Positions 24,901-34,205 of a stretch of DNA of 64,000 nt are shown here, piece after piece (position 1 is the first letter of the stretch; each line of letters starts with the position of its first letter). Made by a program: the position numbers and the translations under genes. Origin of the DNA: Brucella tritici (GTDB lineage Bacteria > Pseudomonadota > Alphaproteobacteria > Rhizobiales > Rhizobiaceae); contig NZ_WBWA01000003.1 in NCBI RefSeq assembly GCF_008932295.1, positions 186,001 through 250,000 of the forward strand, in the 5' to 3' direction. Below the pieces are notes generated by a model. It did not search any database. It had not been told where the DNA came from and was given only the letters and a program-made list of their open reading frames with translations.

Positions 24901-25075
24901 TGGTGGCCTCGGCCTTGCAACCATCGCCACGCTTTATGTAACGCCGGTCGCCTATCTTCTGCTCGGGCGCTTTACGCAGCCCAAAGCCGAGGAAGAAGCG
25001 CGGCTTGAGCGGGAACTCAACCATGCGCTCAAGGGAAAGTCGCAAAGAGGCGGCACCGCTGAACCGGCGGAATAG
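21923..25075 (+). CDS. RND multidrug efflux pump, HAE1-type inner-membrane subunit
   Basis: 1050 residues, the usual length of AcrB/MexB-type transporters. The protein begins after TM1 with RRPVFAFVINVLIVVAGLAA and has the porter motif GVDIRELPDVDRPVV. The TM4 proton-relay pair is in [15 protein letters not shown], and FVPISFLPGQAGGLFREFGF precedes the second porter half. It should be a proton-driven trimeric exporter of drugs or lipophilic compounds. The GTG start at 21923 has GAGGG upstream. Its family (MexF/MdtB-like by sequence feel) differs from the pump at 60756. Confidence 0.9.
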   Translation: MTSHNSPSGNGGSTALFIRRPVFAFVINVLIVVAGLAAFTGVDIRELPDVDRPVVTISTDFSGASAETIDRQLTQVLENAVARVSGVKSISSTSSFERSRVTVEFNDGVDLNVAAADMRDAISRVANDVPEEADPSRIIKADSNADPVMRLAVTSDTMSVDDMTVLVEDQIQDILSAVPGVADVQINGDRDKIFRIDINQARLASYGLTIADISSALSSMGLDAPAGSLRSADQSIVVRATANLEKPEDFENVYINGRTQIRDVATVTLGPDVESSAVRSNGKTAIGLGIVRQAQSNTLDISEGIRAAVANLQKTLPEGVNIAVTSDDANFINGAIHEVEIALIASVIIVIAIIFMFLWDIRATLIPALSMPVALIGTIAAIYLAGFSVNILTLLALVLATGLVVDDAIVVLENVVRRRNQGMGPRAAAVLGTQEVFFAVIATTLTLAAVFVPISFLPGQAGGLFREFGFVLAIAVLLSSVVALTLCPMLASRFLKEGSGEDGGHGPLFLRRIGGGLASFYKKTLHICLSAPFVVVLVAALFAGASFIGYGLIRQELTPSEDRAVALLRINGPQGISVEFLQSQLDKIEEAVQPLRDSGEITTTYAIAGSGGSSNNGFVVLTLAPWKERARSQQEIMADITERIKGITAVRIFTTQPNSLGIRGAGNGLQFAIVGSDYAKLQPAAQAVVAALEKDPRFVQPRLSVEPTQPQLSVEINRERASDLGIDITGLANAVQSVLDGRKIGSVYVGDRSFDVKLVATTNPINDPTDLENVFMKTTDGRYVPMSSIATVVEKAVPPQLNRETRQRSVSITTNLRDDFALGDAYKAAQEIAAPLLPPGSHIIPLAEASTLSETSSGLAMVFGFAIIIILLVLAAQFESFVSALIVMATVPLGLGCAVFAMLLTGTSLNVYSQIGLVLLVGIMAKNGILIVEFADQLRDKGLSVREAIEEASNIRLRPVCMTMICAVLGGVPLILASGAGAEARVALGWVIVGGLGLATIATLYVTPVAYLLLGRFTQPKAEEEARLERELNHALKGKSQRGGTAEPAE

Positions 25076-25078
25076 ACC

Positions 25079-25230
25079 AGAGCATTTCCCGCAAAACCAT
25101 TTCACACTTTTGCGGGAAATGCTCTAGCGCATGTCTCCCGAAAGTGGGAACCGGTTTCGGGATAAAGACATGCGTAAAAACAAATAGATAGAGTATTTCC
25201 GATGATTCAATTAAAACAGGAAATGCTCTA
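25079..25230. repeat. Composite of three intergenic palindromic repeats
   Basis: First palindrome: perfect 18-bp arms AGAGCATTTCCCGCAAAA (25079-25096) and its complement (25108-25125). Second (about 25126-25175): GCATGTCT...AGACATGC arms around CCCGAAAGTGGGAACCGG and TTTCGGG. Third (25190-25230): AGAGTATTTCC...GGAAATGCTCT. The middle unit belongs to the same family as repeats at 26313, 39477 and 47580. They resemble REP/BIME-like mosaic elements common in Rhizobiales. Confidence 0.8.
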
Positions 25231-25238
25231 GAAACAGA

Positions 25239-25269
25239 AAACCGGCCTTTTGGGGCCGGTTTCTTTTTT
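25239..25269. terminator. Bidirectional terminator between RND and ABC operons
   Basis: Stem AAACCGGCC/GGCCGGTTT (25239-25247, 25254-25262) with CTTTTTT to the right and TTTTCTGTTTC on the other strand. It serves the convergent RND and pyrimidine-uptake operons. Confidence 0.8.
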
Positions 25270-25283
25270 CATTTAAAACTCGA

Positions 25284-26282
25284 TCACTTCTTCATGGCGT
25301 CGGTTATTTTGGCGGTCCATGCGCCTTCCGGTTTCTTGGTAATGACCGGATCGGAACCGCCGCCAAGCAGCGTCTCCACTGTGCGATCGGCAGCCGCTAC
25401 ATCAAGGGTGCCATCGGAGCCGTCAACCAGCTTGCCGATTTCCTTGACCATACGCTCCTGAACTTCCTTGGTCTGTGCGCCGGAAGCATCATTTTCGAGT
25501 ACGATATCGGCGGCTTCCCCCGGATTTTCGGAGGCATATTTCCAGCCCTTCATCGACGCGCGGACAAAACGGGCCAGCTTGTCGACCATCGCCGGATCGT
25601 CGAGGCTCTTTTCCAGCACATAGAGCCCGTCTTCCAGCGTGGCGACGCCCTGCTCTTCATATGGGAAGACGACGAGCTGATCAGCCGGAATGCCTGCATC
25701 GATCACCTGCCAATATTCATTATAGGTCATGGTGGAAATGCAGTCGGCCTGCTTCTGGATCAGCGGATCGACGTTGAACCCCTGTTTCAGAACTGTCACG
25801 CCGTCCTTGCCGCCTTCGGTCGGAATTTTCAGGTGGCTCATCCATGAGAGAAACGGATATTCATTGCCACCGAACCAGACACCGAGCGTGCGCCCCCTGA
25901 AATCTTCCGGCTTGGTGATGTTGGTGTCCTTGCGGCAGGTCAGCATCATGCCGGACTTTTTGAAGGGCTGGGCGATGTTGACGAGCGGGACGCCTTTTTC
26001 ACGGGTTGCCAACGCCGACGGCATCCAGTCAACCACAACATCTGCGCCGCCACCGGCAATCACCTGCGGCGGAGCGACGTCCGGTCCGCCCGGCTTGATA
26101 TCGACATCGAGATTTTCTTCCTCATAAAAGCCCTTGTCCTTGGCTACATAGTAGCCGGCAAATTGTCCCTGCGTCACCCATTTGAGCTGCAAGGTCAGCT
26201 TGTCGGCTGCCATTGCCGAACTGCTCATGAGCGCGAGCGCCAGTCCGGCTGTTCCAAGGCATAAAGAAATTGCCTTTTTCAT
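25284..26282 (-). CDS. ABC importer substrate-binding protein, NMT1/THI5-like (pyrimidine-related)
   Basis: 332 residues from the ATG at 26282 (GGAG ten bases upstream). A Sec signal peptide ends SSAMAAD. The mature protein starts LTLQLKWVTQGQFAGYYVA and contains PQVIAGGGADVVV, the NMT1/THI5-like pattern seen in pyrimidine-precursor and riboflavin binders. It is the last gene of a six-gene minus-strand operon including dihydropyrimidinase, so uptake of pyrimidines or their ring-opened products is likely. The ligand has not been shown. A palindromic repeat separates it from the permease gene. Confidence 0.85.
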   Translation of the reverse strand: MKKAISLCLGTAGLALALMSSSAMAADKLTLQLKWVTQGQFAGYYVAKDKGFYEEENLDVDIKPGGPDVAPPQVIAGGGADVVVDWMPSALATREKGVPLVNIAQPFKKSGMMLTCRKDTNITKPEDFRGRTLGVWFGGNEYPFLSWMSHLKIPTEGGKDGVTVLKQGFNVDPLIQKQADCISTMTYNEYWQVIDAGIPADQLVVFPYEEQGVATLEDGLYVLEKSLDDPAMVDKLARFVRASMKGWKYASENPGEAADIVLENDASGAQTKEVQERMVKEIGKLVDGSDGTLDVAAADRTVETLLGGGSDPVITKKPEGAWTAKITDAMKK

Positions 26283-26312
26283 TTCAGTTCTCCTCTGGTT
26301 CTTTTTTATTGC

Positions 26313-26356
26313 GCGCATTTTGGCCGAAAACCGGTTCCCACTTTTCGGAATGCGCT
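26313..26356. repeat. Palindromic intergenic repeat
   Basis: GCGCATTTTGG-CCGAAAACCGG-TTCCC-ACTTTTCGG-AATGCGCT type element lying between the permease and substrate-binding genes. It can fold into a stable hairpin and may set the relative mRNA levels of the two. It is the same family as the copies at 25126, 39477 and 47580. Confidence 0.75.
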
Positions 26357-26395
26357 TTGGTCTACCTTATTTTTGCAGATGCCAAATATTCAGGC

Positions 26396-27256
26396 TTATG
26401 CCCTCCTGTATGAAGGGTGCCAGAATGTCATTCTGCGCTCGATCAGCGCAATCAGCCCGTATGAGAGCGACCCCGCAAGAGCGGCTACGAAGATTTCAGC
26501 CCAGACCATGTCCACATTCATGCGTCCGATTTCCGCAGAGATGCGGAAGCCCATGCCGACAATCGGCGTGCCGAAAAATTCCGCCACGATCGCTCCGATA
26601 AGCGCGAGGGTGGAATTGATCTTGAGCGCGTTGAAGATGAATGGCATGGCCGCTGGAAGACGCAGCTTGAACAATGTCTGCCAGTAGCTTGAGCCGTAGG
26701 TCTCCATCATGTCCCGTTCCATCGACCCGGTACTGGCAAGACCTGCAACCGTGTTCACCAGCATAGGAAAGAAGGTCATGATGATGACCACCGCAGCTTT
26801 CGATTGCCAGTCGAAGCCAAACCACATCACCATGATTGGCGCGACGCCCACGATGGGAAGTGCGGCGGCCAGATTGCCGAGCGGCAACAGCCCCTTTCTC
26901 AGGAATGGAATCCGGTCTGCGATGATGGCGGTTACAAAACCGAGACCGCATCCGGCGACATAGCCGATAATGACGGCCTTCAGAAAGGTCTGCCTGAAAT
27001 CCGCCCAGAGAATTGGTACGGATGCCGCTATGCGTGCCCAGATTGCCGATGGCGCAGGAAGGAGAACCTGAGGAATAGCGAAAAGCCGGACGGTTACCTC
27101 CCAGAGCATCAGCATTGCGATGCCGAACAGCGCCGGGACTGCGATATCCAGAAGCTTTTGGCCCAAAGGGTTGCGGGTCTTCAGACTTGCGACCCAGCCC
27201 ACAAGCAGCCATGAAACTGCTATTAACGCTGCAACGGATAGGAAGCCTGTCATCAT
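26396..27256 (-). CDS. ABC importer permease, pyrimidine-uptake system (second permease)
   Basis: 286 residues from the ATG at 27256, overlapping the neighbour's stop. BPD_transp_1 family with about six membrane helices. The EAA-like cytoplasmic loop (METYGSSYWQTLFKLRLPAAMPFIF) contacts the ATPase. The sequence LLPAPSAIWARIA near residue 70 is typical of SsuC/ThiX-type permeases. It likely forms a heterodimer with the product of 27253-28146. Confidence 0.85.
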   Translation of the reverse strand: MMTGFLSVAALIAVSWLLVGWVASLKTRNPLGQKLLDIAVPALFGIAMLMLWEVTVRLFAIPQVLLPAPSAIWARIAASVPILWADFRQTFLKAVIIGYVAGCGLGFVTAIIADRIPFLRKGLLPLGNLAAALPIVGVAPIMVMWFGFDWQSKAAVVIIMTFFPMLVNTVAGLASTGSMERDMMETYGSSYWQTLFKLRLPAAMPFIFNALKINSTLALIGAIVAEFFGTPIVGMGFRISAEIGRMNVDMVWAEIFVAALAGSLSYGLIALIERRMTFWHPSYRRA

Positions 27257-28146
27257 GTGGCTGCCTTTTCCGGTTTTACGCCCATGCGCCGGTTCACAAG
27301 CTGTGCCGCAACGCCGATCAGCGCAACCAGCACCGCAGCCATCAGAGCGGCTGCAACGAGTGCTGCCCATATCTGTACGGTCTGGCCGTAATAGGAACCT
27401 GCAAGCAACCGGGCACCGAGGCCGGCAACTGCACCGGTTGGCAATTCACCGACAATTGCGCCAACGAGGCTGATCGCGACGGCGATCTGCATCGATGTGA
27501 AGAGGAACGGCATGGCCGCAGGCCAGCGCAGTTTCCAGAATACCTGCGATCTCGATGCATTGTAGGTACGCATGAGATCGAGATGCATCACATCAGGCGA
27601 CCTCAGCCCCTTCACCATTCCCACCGCCACGGGAAAGAAGGAGAGATAGGTCGAGATGATGGCTTTGGGCAGCAAGCCCGATATGCCAATGGCATTCAGC
27701 ACCACGATAATCATCGGGGCGATAGCAAGGATCGGGATCGTCTGCGAGGTGATGATCCATGGCATCAGGCTTTTGTCGAGTGTGCGGGAATGAACAATTC
27801 CCACGGCGAGAAGAACACCCAATGCCGATCCCAGCACAAAACCGAGCAGGGTGGACGATAATGTGACCCATCCGTGATAGATCAGGCTGCGTTTGGAACT
27901 CGGTTTGACTCCAAAGACGGTTTTCCAGATTTCTTCAGCTACCTGATGCGGTGCGGGCAGGACCGGACGGTCCTGATGCATCGTATTGGCGACAAGCGTC
28001 GAGAAGGGGATTTCTGTCCCTGCGCGTGTCGCCTGATCCCGCTCGAACGGCGCGTTGAGCACCACCGCCAGGCCGTACCAAAGCGCAATAATGACGGCGA
28101 GTATGGTTGCCACGGGGATAAATCTGTCGTGCAAAAAGCCTTTCAT
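27253..28146 (-). CDS. ABC importer permease, pyrimidine-uptake system (first permease)
   Basis: 297 residues. An N-terminal membrane anchor (FIPVATILAVIIALWYG), a periplasmic loop with RPVLPAPHQVAEEIW, then five further helices with the EAA loop LMRTYNASRSQVFWKLRWPA. It is paralogous to the next gene. Two permeases of the SsuC/TauC type with one ATPase are unusual but known for NMT1/THI5-like pyrimidine importers. Confidence 0.85.
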   Translation of the reverse strand: MKGFLHDRFIPVATILAVIIALWYGLAVVLNAPFERDQATRAGTEIPFSTLVANTMHQDRPVLPAPHQVAEEIWKTVFGVKPSSKRSLIYHGWVTLSSTLLGFVLGSALGVLLAVGIVHSRTLDKSLMPWIITSQTIPILAIAPMIIVVLNAIGISGLLPKAIISTYLSFFPVAVGMVKGLRSPDVMHLDLMRTYNASRSQVFWKLRWPAAMPFLFTSMQIAVAISLVGAIVGELPTGAVAGLGARLLAGSYYGQTVQIWAALVAAALMAAVLVALIGVAAQLVNRRMGVKPEKAAT

Positions 28147-28182
28147 GGGCGATCTCCAGCACGATGCGGTTTCTGAGTATCC

Positions 28183-29034
28183 TCAATCATGGATATGCCC
28201 CAGACGTAACCCCTCACGAACCCGATGGGCAATTTTCAGGAATGCTTCAGATTCGCGAATCTCAAGCGGTCTGTCAGGACCAAGATCGCAATCGATGATT
28301 TCATGAATGCGGCCCGGTCGTGGGCTCATGACAACGATCTTGGTCGAGAGAAACACCGCTTCCGGGATCGAGTGTGTGACGAAAATCACGGTTTTGCGGG
28401 TCGCGGCCCAAAGCTTGAGAAGCTGTTCGTTGAGATGGTCACGCACGATTTCGTCCAGAGCGCCGAAGGGCTCGTCCATCAGCAGCATGTCCGGATCGAA
28501 TGATAAAGCACGAGCTATCGATGCGCGCTGTTGCATGCCGCCGGAAAGTTGCCAGGGATATTTTTTGCCAAAGCCTGACAGGTTGACGAGCGCGAGGTTC
28601 TTTTCGATCCGCTCGCGCCTTTCTGCCTTGGAGAACCCCATAATCTCCAGCGGCAGGCTGATATTGTCTTCGATGGTGCGCCAGGGAAACAGAGCGGCCG
28701 CCTGAAATACATAACCATAGGACCGGTCGAGGCGGGCTTGTTCAGGCGTCTTTCCGTTCACCGTTACGGAGCCTGAGGTTGGCTGCTCCAGGTCGGCCAC
28801 GACGCGCATCAAGGTAGTCTTGCCGCATCCCGAAGGTCCGATGAAAGAAACGAACTCGCCGCGCTTAACGGCAAGATCAATGTTGGACAGCGCATGGACA
28901 GGTCCGTCGTTCGTCTCGAAGACGAGCGACAAGTCTTTGATGTCGATCACTGTCTGCGCATTTGCCTCGCCCCGTTCCGGGGCCATGCTGTCATTCAAAC
29001 TCATGCGCGGTTCCCGAAGCTGGACGATGGCCAT
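28183..29034 (-). CDS. ABC importer ATPase, pyrimidine-uptake system
   Basis: 283 residues. Walker A GPSGCGKTTL, Q loop in YVFQAAALFPW, signature LSGGMQQRASIARAL, Walker B MLLMDEPFGALD and switch His in VTHSIPEA. SsuB/TauB/nitrate-type ATPase. The ATG at 29034 lies three bases after the dihydropyrimidinase stop; an internal ATG at 29004 is possible. It energises the two adjacent permeases. Confidence 0.9.
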   Translation of the reverse strand: MAIVQLREPRMSLNDSMAPERGEANAQTVIDIKDLSLVFETNDGPVHALSNIDLAVKRGEFVSFIGPSGCGKTTLMRVVADLEQPTSGSVTVNGKTPEQARLDRSYGYVFQAAALFPWRTIEDNISLPLEIMGFSKAERRERIEKNLALVNLSGFGKKYPWQLSGGMQQRASIARALSFDPDMLLMDEPFGALDEIVRDHLNEQLLKLWAATRKTVIFVTHSIPEAVFLSTKIVVMSPRPGRIHEIIDCDLGPDRPLEIRESEAFLKIAHRVREGLRLGHIHD

Positions 29035-29037
29035 ATC

Positions 29038-30492
29038 TCAGACCCCTATCGGCATATGTTCGGCGCTGCGCTCCACTTTGCGCGGCGCAACGATTTCCTT
29101 CCATTGTGACAGCGCCCGATTGACGGCACCGTTCGGCTCGCGCTCGACGAAGCGCCCGTCGCCCGGCTCTGCCGTGACGTGTCCCTTGTCGAAAGCGATA
29201 CGCCCGCGTGAAAGCGTCGTCCTCGGCAGGCCCTTGAGTTCAAAGCCTTCGAACACGTTGTAATCAATGGAGGAATGCTGTGTTTTTGCAGAAACCTTCT
29301 TGGTGGCCTCCGGGTCCCATATGACAAGATCAGCATCCGCGCCCGGCAGCACGGCGCCTTTCTGCGGATAGATGTTCAAGATCTTGGCAATGTTGGTCGA
29401 GGTGACAGCCACGAACTCGTTTGGCGTCAGGCGGCCAGTGCGCACGCCGCGCGACCACAACACTGGCATGCGTTCTTCGAGGCCGCCCGTTCCATTCGGA
29501 ATCTTGGTGAAATTGCCGATGCCGTAACGCTTCTGCTCGGTGGTGAATGCGCAATGGTCGGTTGCAACGCATTGCAGGCTTCCAGCCGCAAGACCGGCCC
29601 ACAGGCTGTCCTGATTGACCTTGTCACGGAATGGCGGAGACATTACCCGGCGCGCAGCATAATCCCAGTCCTTGTTATGATATTCGCTCTCGTCAAGCGT
29701 CAGGTGCTGGATCAAAGGCTCGCCGAACACGCGCATACCCTTTTGCCGGGCACGGCGGATCGCTTCATGGCTCTGTTCGCAGGAAACATGCACGACATAG
29801 AGCGGAACGCCTGCCTGATCGGCAATCATGATGGCGCGATTGGTTGCTTCGCCTTCCACTTCCGGCGGACGCGAATAGGCATGTGCTTCCGGCCCATCGT
29901 TGCCTTCGGCCATGAGCCTGGCCTGCAACTGCGCAACAATGTCGCCGTTTTCAGCATGAACGAGCGGCATGGCACCCAGTTCCGCACAACGCTGGAACGA
30001 GGCGAACATCTCGTCATCATTCACCATCAAAGCGCCCTTATAGGCCATGAAGTGCTTGAAGGTGTTGATGCCGCGCTTCACCACCTCGGCCATTTCATTG
30101 AAAGTGCGCTCGTTCCAGCCGGTGATCGCCATGTGGAACGAATAATCAGTGCGCGCCTTGCCTGCCTTCTGGAACCATTCCTGAAGCGCGTCGAGCAGAT
30201 TGCCCTCGGAATCCGGCAGCACGAAATCGACTACCATCGTCGTCCCGCCAGAAAGGGCAGCCGCCGTTCCAGTATCGAAATCGTCGGAAGAATAGGTCCC
30301 CATGAAGGGCATTTGCAGATGGGTGTGCGGGTCGATGCCACCCGGCATAATATAGCAGCCGGATGCATCTATGACTTCATCGCCGGAGAGATTGTCGCCG
30401 ACAGCGACAATCTTTTCGCCTTCGATGAGAACATCGGCTTTAAAGGTGCGGTCAGCCGTGATGACGGTTCCGCCTTTGATGACCTTTGCCAT
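29038..30492 (-). CDS. hydA: Dihydropyrimidinase
   Basis: 484 residues, the normal family length. Metal ligands: the H-x-H in GGIDPHTHLQMPF (about 57-59), the carboxylated Lys in FMAYKGALM (about 150), His in HAENGD, His in HVSCEQ and Asp in VATDHCAF. It opens 5,6-dihydrouracil or dihydrothymine to the N-carbamoyl beta-amino acid in the cytosol, the second step of reductive pyrimidine breakdown. The amidohydrolase for step three is immediately upstream and the dehydrogenase for step one is in the operon at 47.6-50.4 kb. Confidence 0.92.
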   Translation of the reverse strand: MAKVIKGGTVITADRTFKADVLIEGEKIVAVGDNLSGDEVIDASGCYIMPGGIDPHTHLQMPFMGTYSSDDFDTGTAAALSGGTTMVVDFVLPDSEGNLLDALQEWFQKAGKARTDYSFHMAITGWNERTFNEMAEVVKRGINTFKHFMAYKGALMVNDDEMFASFQRCAELGAMPLVHAENGDIVAQLQARLMAEGNDGPEAHAYSRPPEVEGEATNRAIMIADQAGVPLYVVHVSCEQSHEAIRRARQKGMRVFGEPLIQHLTLDESEYHNKDWDYAARRVMSPPFRDKVNQDSLWAGLAAGSLQCVATDHCAFTTEQKRYGIGNFTKIPNGTGGLEERMPVLWSRGVRTGRLTPNEFVAVTSTNIAKILNIYPQKGAVLPGADADLVIWDPEATKKVSAKTQHSSIDYNVFEGFELKGLPRTTLSRGRIAFDKGHVTAEPGDGRFVEREPNGAVNRALSQWKEIVAPRKVERSAEHMPIGV

Positions 30493-30553
30493 TGTTCGTC
30501 GTTCCCCTTTTTGGTTTTGTTGCGAACAGTAGCAGTAGTGGATGGTTGTGAAA

Positions 30554-31801
30554 TCAGCTTACAATTTCAGCAGTCTCCAATACCGCATGCAGAAGCACGT
30601 CGGTTCCCGCCGACGCCCATTCCTTCGAAATATCCTCGTCTTCATTATGGCTGAGCCCGTCCACGCATGGACACATAACCATGGCGGTTGGTGCGACGCG
30701 ATTGACCCAGCAGGCATCGTGGCCCGCGCCGGAAACGATGTTGCGATGGCTATAGCCAAGTCGCTCTGCCGCATTGCGGATCGCCACCACGCAGCCATCA
30801 TCAAAAGTCACCGGGTCGAAATGTCCGGCCACTTCAATCTCGATGCCGATGCCCAGTTCTGCGGCGATCTTTGGCGCTTCCTTTTCAAACCGCGTTTTCA
30901 TATCGTCCAGCACATCCTGGTTGGGCGAGCGGAAATCCACGGTGAAAACGATCTGACCCGGAAGCACATTGCGTGAATTGGGTGAGACGTCGATATGGCC
31001 GACACCGCCCACCGCATCCGGCTGGTGAGACATGGCGATTTCGTTGACGAGCTGCAGCATCTTGCCGAGGCCAAGGCTTGCATTCTTGCGCATCTTCATA
31101 GGTGTAGAGCCGGTATGCGCTTCCTTGCCGGTCAAGGTTACCTGTAGCCACCACAGTCCCTGACCGTGCGTGACAACACCGATGTCCTTGTGCTCGACCT
31201 CAAGGATTGGTCCCTGTTCAATATGAAGCTCGAACATCGCATGGATTTTGCGCTGCCCAACCGGTTCATCGCCTTTCCAGCCAATGCGCTCCAGTTCGTC
31301 TCCGAATTTCTTGCCTTTGGCATCTGTGCGCTGATAGGCCCAGTCCTGCTCGTGCACACCGGCAAAAACACCCGATGAGAGCATCGCCGGGGCAAATCGC
31401 GTGCCTTCCTCATTCGTCCAGTTGACGACGACAATGGGCCGCTTCGTCTTAATGTTCATATCGTTGAGCGTGCGCATCACTTCGAGGCCGCCGAGCACAC
31501 CCAGCACGCCATCGAATTTGCCGCCAGTCGGCTGCGTGTCGAGATGGCTGCCCATATAGACCGGATCGGCTTCGGCATCTTCGCCGGGGCGCGTGAAGAA
31601 CATGTTCCCCATCGTGTCCACGCCCATGGACAGCCCGGATTTTTCGCACCAGCTCTGGAACAGTTTGCGGCCTTCGCCGTCTTCATCAGTCAAGGTCTGG
31701 CGGTTGTTACCACCGCGCACACCGGGCCCGATCTGGGCCATGTCCATCAGACTGTCCCAAAGACGATCGCCGTTGACTCTAAGATTGCTGGTGAGCACCA
31801 T
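30554..31801 (-). CDS. N-carbamoyl-beta-alanine amidohydrolase (M20 family, AmaB/HyuC-type)
   Basis: 415 residues from the ATG at 31801 with GGAGG ten bases upstream. The di-metal site motifs are GSHLDTQPTGGKFDGVLG (His and Asp ligands) and WTNEEGTRFAP (catalytic Glu pair); SGAGHDACW near the C-terminus carries a further His. It releases beta-alanine or beta-aminoisobutyrate, CO2 and ammonia in step three of the reductive pathway. First gene of the six-gene operon; its promoter region holds a RutR-type operator. Confidence 0.88.
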   Translation of the reverse strand: MVLTSNLRVNGDRLWDSLMDMAQIGPGVRGGNNRQTLTDEDGEGRKLFQSWCEKSGLSMGVDTMGNMFFTRPGEDAEADPVYMGSHLDTQPTGGKFDGVLGVLGGLEVMRTLNDMNIKTKRPIVVVNWTNEEGTRFAPAMLSSGVFAGVHEQDWAYQRTDAKGKKFGDELERIGWKGDEPVGQRKIHAMFELHIEQGPILEVEHKDIGVVTHGQGLWWLQVTLTGKEAHTGSTPMKMRKNASLGLGKMLQLVNEIAMSHQPDAVGGVGHIDVSPNSRNVLPGQIVFTVDFRSPNQDVLDDMKTRFEKEAPKIAAELGIGIEIEVAGHFDPVTFDDGCVVAIRNAAERLGYSHRNIVSGAGHDACWVNRVAPTAMVMCPCVDGLSHNEDEDISKEWASAGTDVLLHAVLETAEIVS

Positions 31802-32021
31802 GCGCTCTGCCTCCGCATTATGTATGTGCGTTCAAATTCGAGCCATTATACTGCTAGCCCGCATCCACCCGCCAATATATGTTCCCACGACCCGGCTCTT
31901 TGGCCACAATATTCTTGCCTTGCGGGCAAAAACTTGACTAGTTGGTCAAATTGCAGGCTAGAAGAGCGTTTGAATATGGTCAAGCGCTTTTGAAAAATTC
32001 TACACTGCTGAAAGGTGTCAA
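31802..32021. promoter_or_regulatory. Divergent promoter with a RutR-type operator (31934-31949)
   Basis: TTGACTAGTTGGTCAA at 31934-31949 matches the E. coli RutR consensus TTGACCA-NN-TGGTCAA at 13 of the 14 defined positions. A further half-site TGGTCAA lies at 31977-31983. The region separates the amidohydrolase operon from the TetR-family regulator, so one site could control both directions, with uracil or thymine as likely inducer as in RutR. Confidence 0.75.
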
Positions 32022-32720
32022 ATGGCCACAGCTCCTTCAGACTCACGGACCGACATGGTCGAGAACGAAAAAATGTCGAACGACAAGTCGGAAGGTGCGA
32101 CGCGCATTCAGGGTATAAATCGCAGGCTTATCCTCGATGCCGCTCTGGAGGTTTTTTCGGCTTATGGCTTTCGAGGTTCGACGGTCGATCAGATCGCCGA
32201 GAAGGCAGGCATGTCGAAGCCGAACCTGCTTTATTATTTCCCGCGCAAGCAGAACATCTACGTGACCGTGCTGGAAGATACGCTTGCCACCTGGCTGGAG
32301 CCTTTCGAACACATTAATCCGGACGGTGACCCGCTGGAAGAATTGCGGCGCTACATCGCCGTGAAGCTTGAAATGTCGGCGAAGAAACCGGAGGCTTCAC
32401 GCCTTTTCGCCAATGAAATTCTGCATGGCGCTCCGGCGATTTCTGATTTTCTCAAAGGGCACCTGAAGCAGTTGGTCGATGAAAAAGCGGCTGTCATTCA
32501 TCGATGGATTGCTGAAAAGCGATTAGCTCCGGTCGATCCTTATCATCTGATTTTCACCATATGGGCGGTGACGCAGCATTATTCGGATTTTTCCGTGCAG
32601 ATCGGCGCCGTTCTCGGGCAGCGTTCCGAGGAGCCCGGGTTTTATGATGAAACAGCCAATGCGGTAAGCGCCATCATTCTTGACGGCATTCGCCCACGCA
32701 ACCAGAATTCGTCATCATGA
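32022..32720 (+). CDS. rutR: RutR-like TetR-family regulator
   Basis: 232 residues. The HTH domain (about 35-80) reads ILDAALEVFSAYGFRGSTVD followed by QIAEKAGMSKPNLLYYF. The C-terminal ligand domain contains ILHGAPAISDFL and IWAVTQHYSDF, segments typical of RutR, which binds uracil and thymine. It faces the pyrimidine operon across a near-consensus RutR site. The first 20 residues are extended and polar. The ATG at 32022 has AAAGG upstream. Confidence 0.8.
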   Translation: MATAPSDSRTDMVENEKMSNDKSEGATRIQGINRRLILDAALEVFSAYGFRGSTVDQIAEKAGMSKPNLLYYFPRKQNIYVTVLEDTLATWLEPFEHINPDGDPLEELRRYIAVKLEMSAKKPEASRLFANEILHGAPAISDFLKGHLKQLVDEKAAVIHRWIAEKRLAPVDPYHLIFTIWAVTQHYSDFSVQIGAVLGQRSEEPGFYDETANAVSAIILDGIRPRNQNSSS

Positions 32721-33108
32721 AAACGATTCTTATTGCAGCAGCCATTGTCCGCGATGAAGCGGGCCGTTTCCTCCTTGTACGCAAGCGGGGCAGCGAGATT
32801 TTCTTCCAGCCCGGCGGCAAGATCGATGCGGGCGAGCAGCCTCAAATCGCACTCATCCGTGAGATCGAGGAAGAACTCGGCATTCTCATTGATGAGAGCC
32901 AGTTGCGCTATGCAGCAAAAATGGCAGCCCCTGCCGCCAACGAAGTCGATGCAACGGTTGAGGCGGAGTTGTTTCACCTCAAGCTGAAAGATGGTCAGGT
33001 TCCAATTGCATCCAGCGAGATCGAGGAGCTTTTATGGAACCCGCCGGGTGACATAACGCGTCCGGTTGCGCTTCTGTCACAGAGCATTCAAGCGCGCTTT
33101 GCCGCGGA

Positions 33109-33115
<7 letters not shown>
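32717..33115 (+). CDS. Nudix hydrolase
   Basis: 132 residues. A full Nudix box: GKIDAGE, seven residues, then REIEEELGI, matching GX5EX7REUXEEXGU. The start overlaps the RutR-like stop (ATGA), so the pair is co-transcribed. Substrate unknown; MutT/ADP-ribose-type enzymes are similar in size. It converges on the sugar ABC ATPase gene, with a 7-bp overlap of the two 3' ends. Confidence 0.85.
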
Positions 33116-34191
<1,076 letters not shown>

Positions 34192-34205
34192 AGGGAAAAA
34201 TCCTT

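Noticed and set aside
29275-30654. 459-residue antisense frame over dihydropyrimidinase
   Set aside because: Shadow of hydA, which has all metal ligands.
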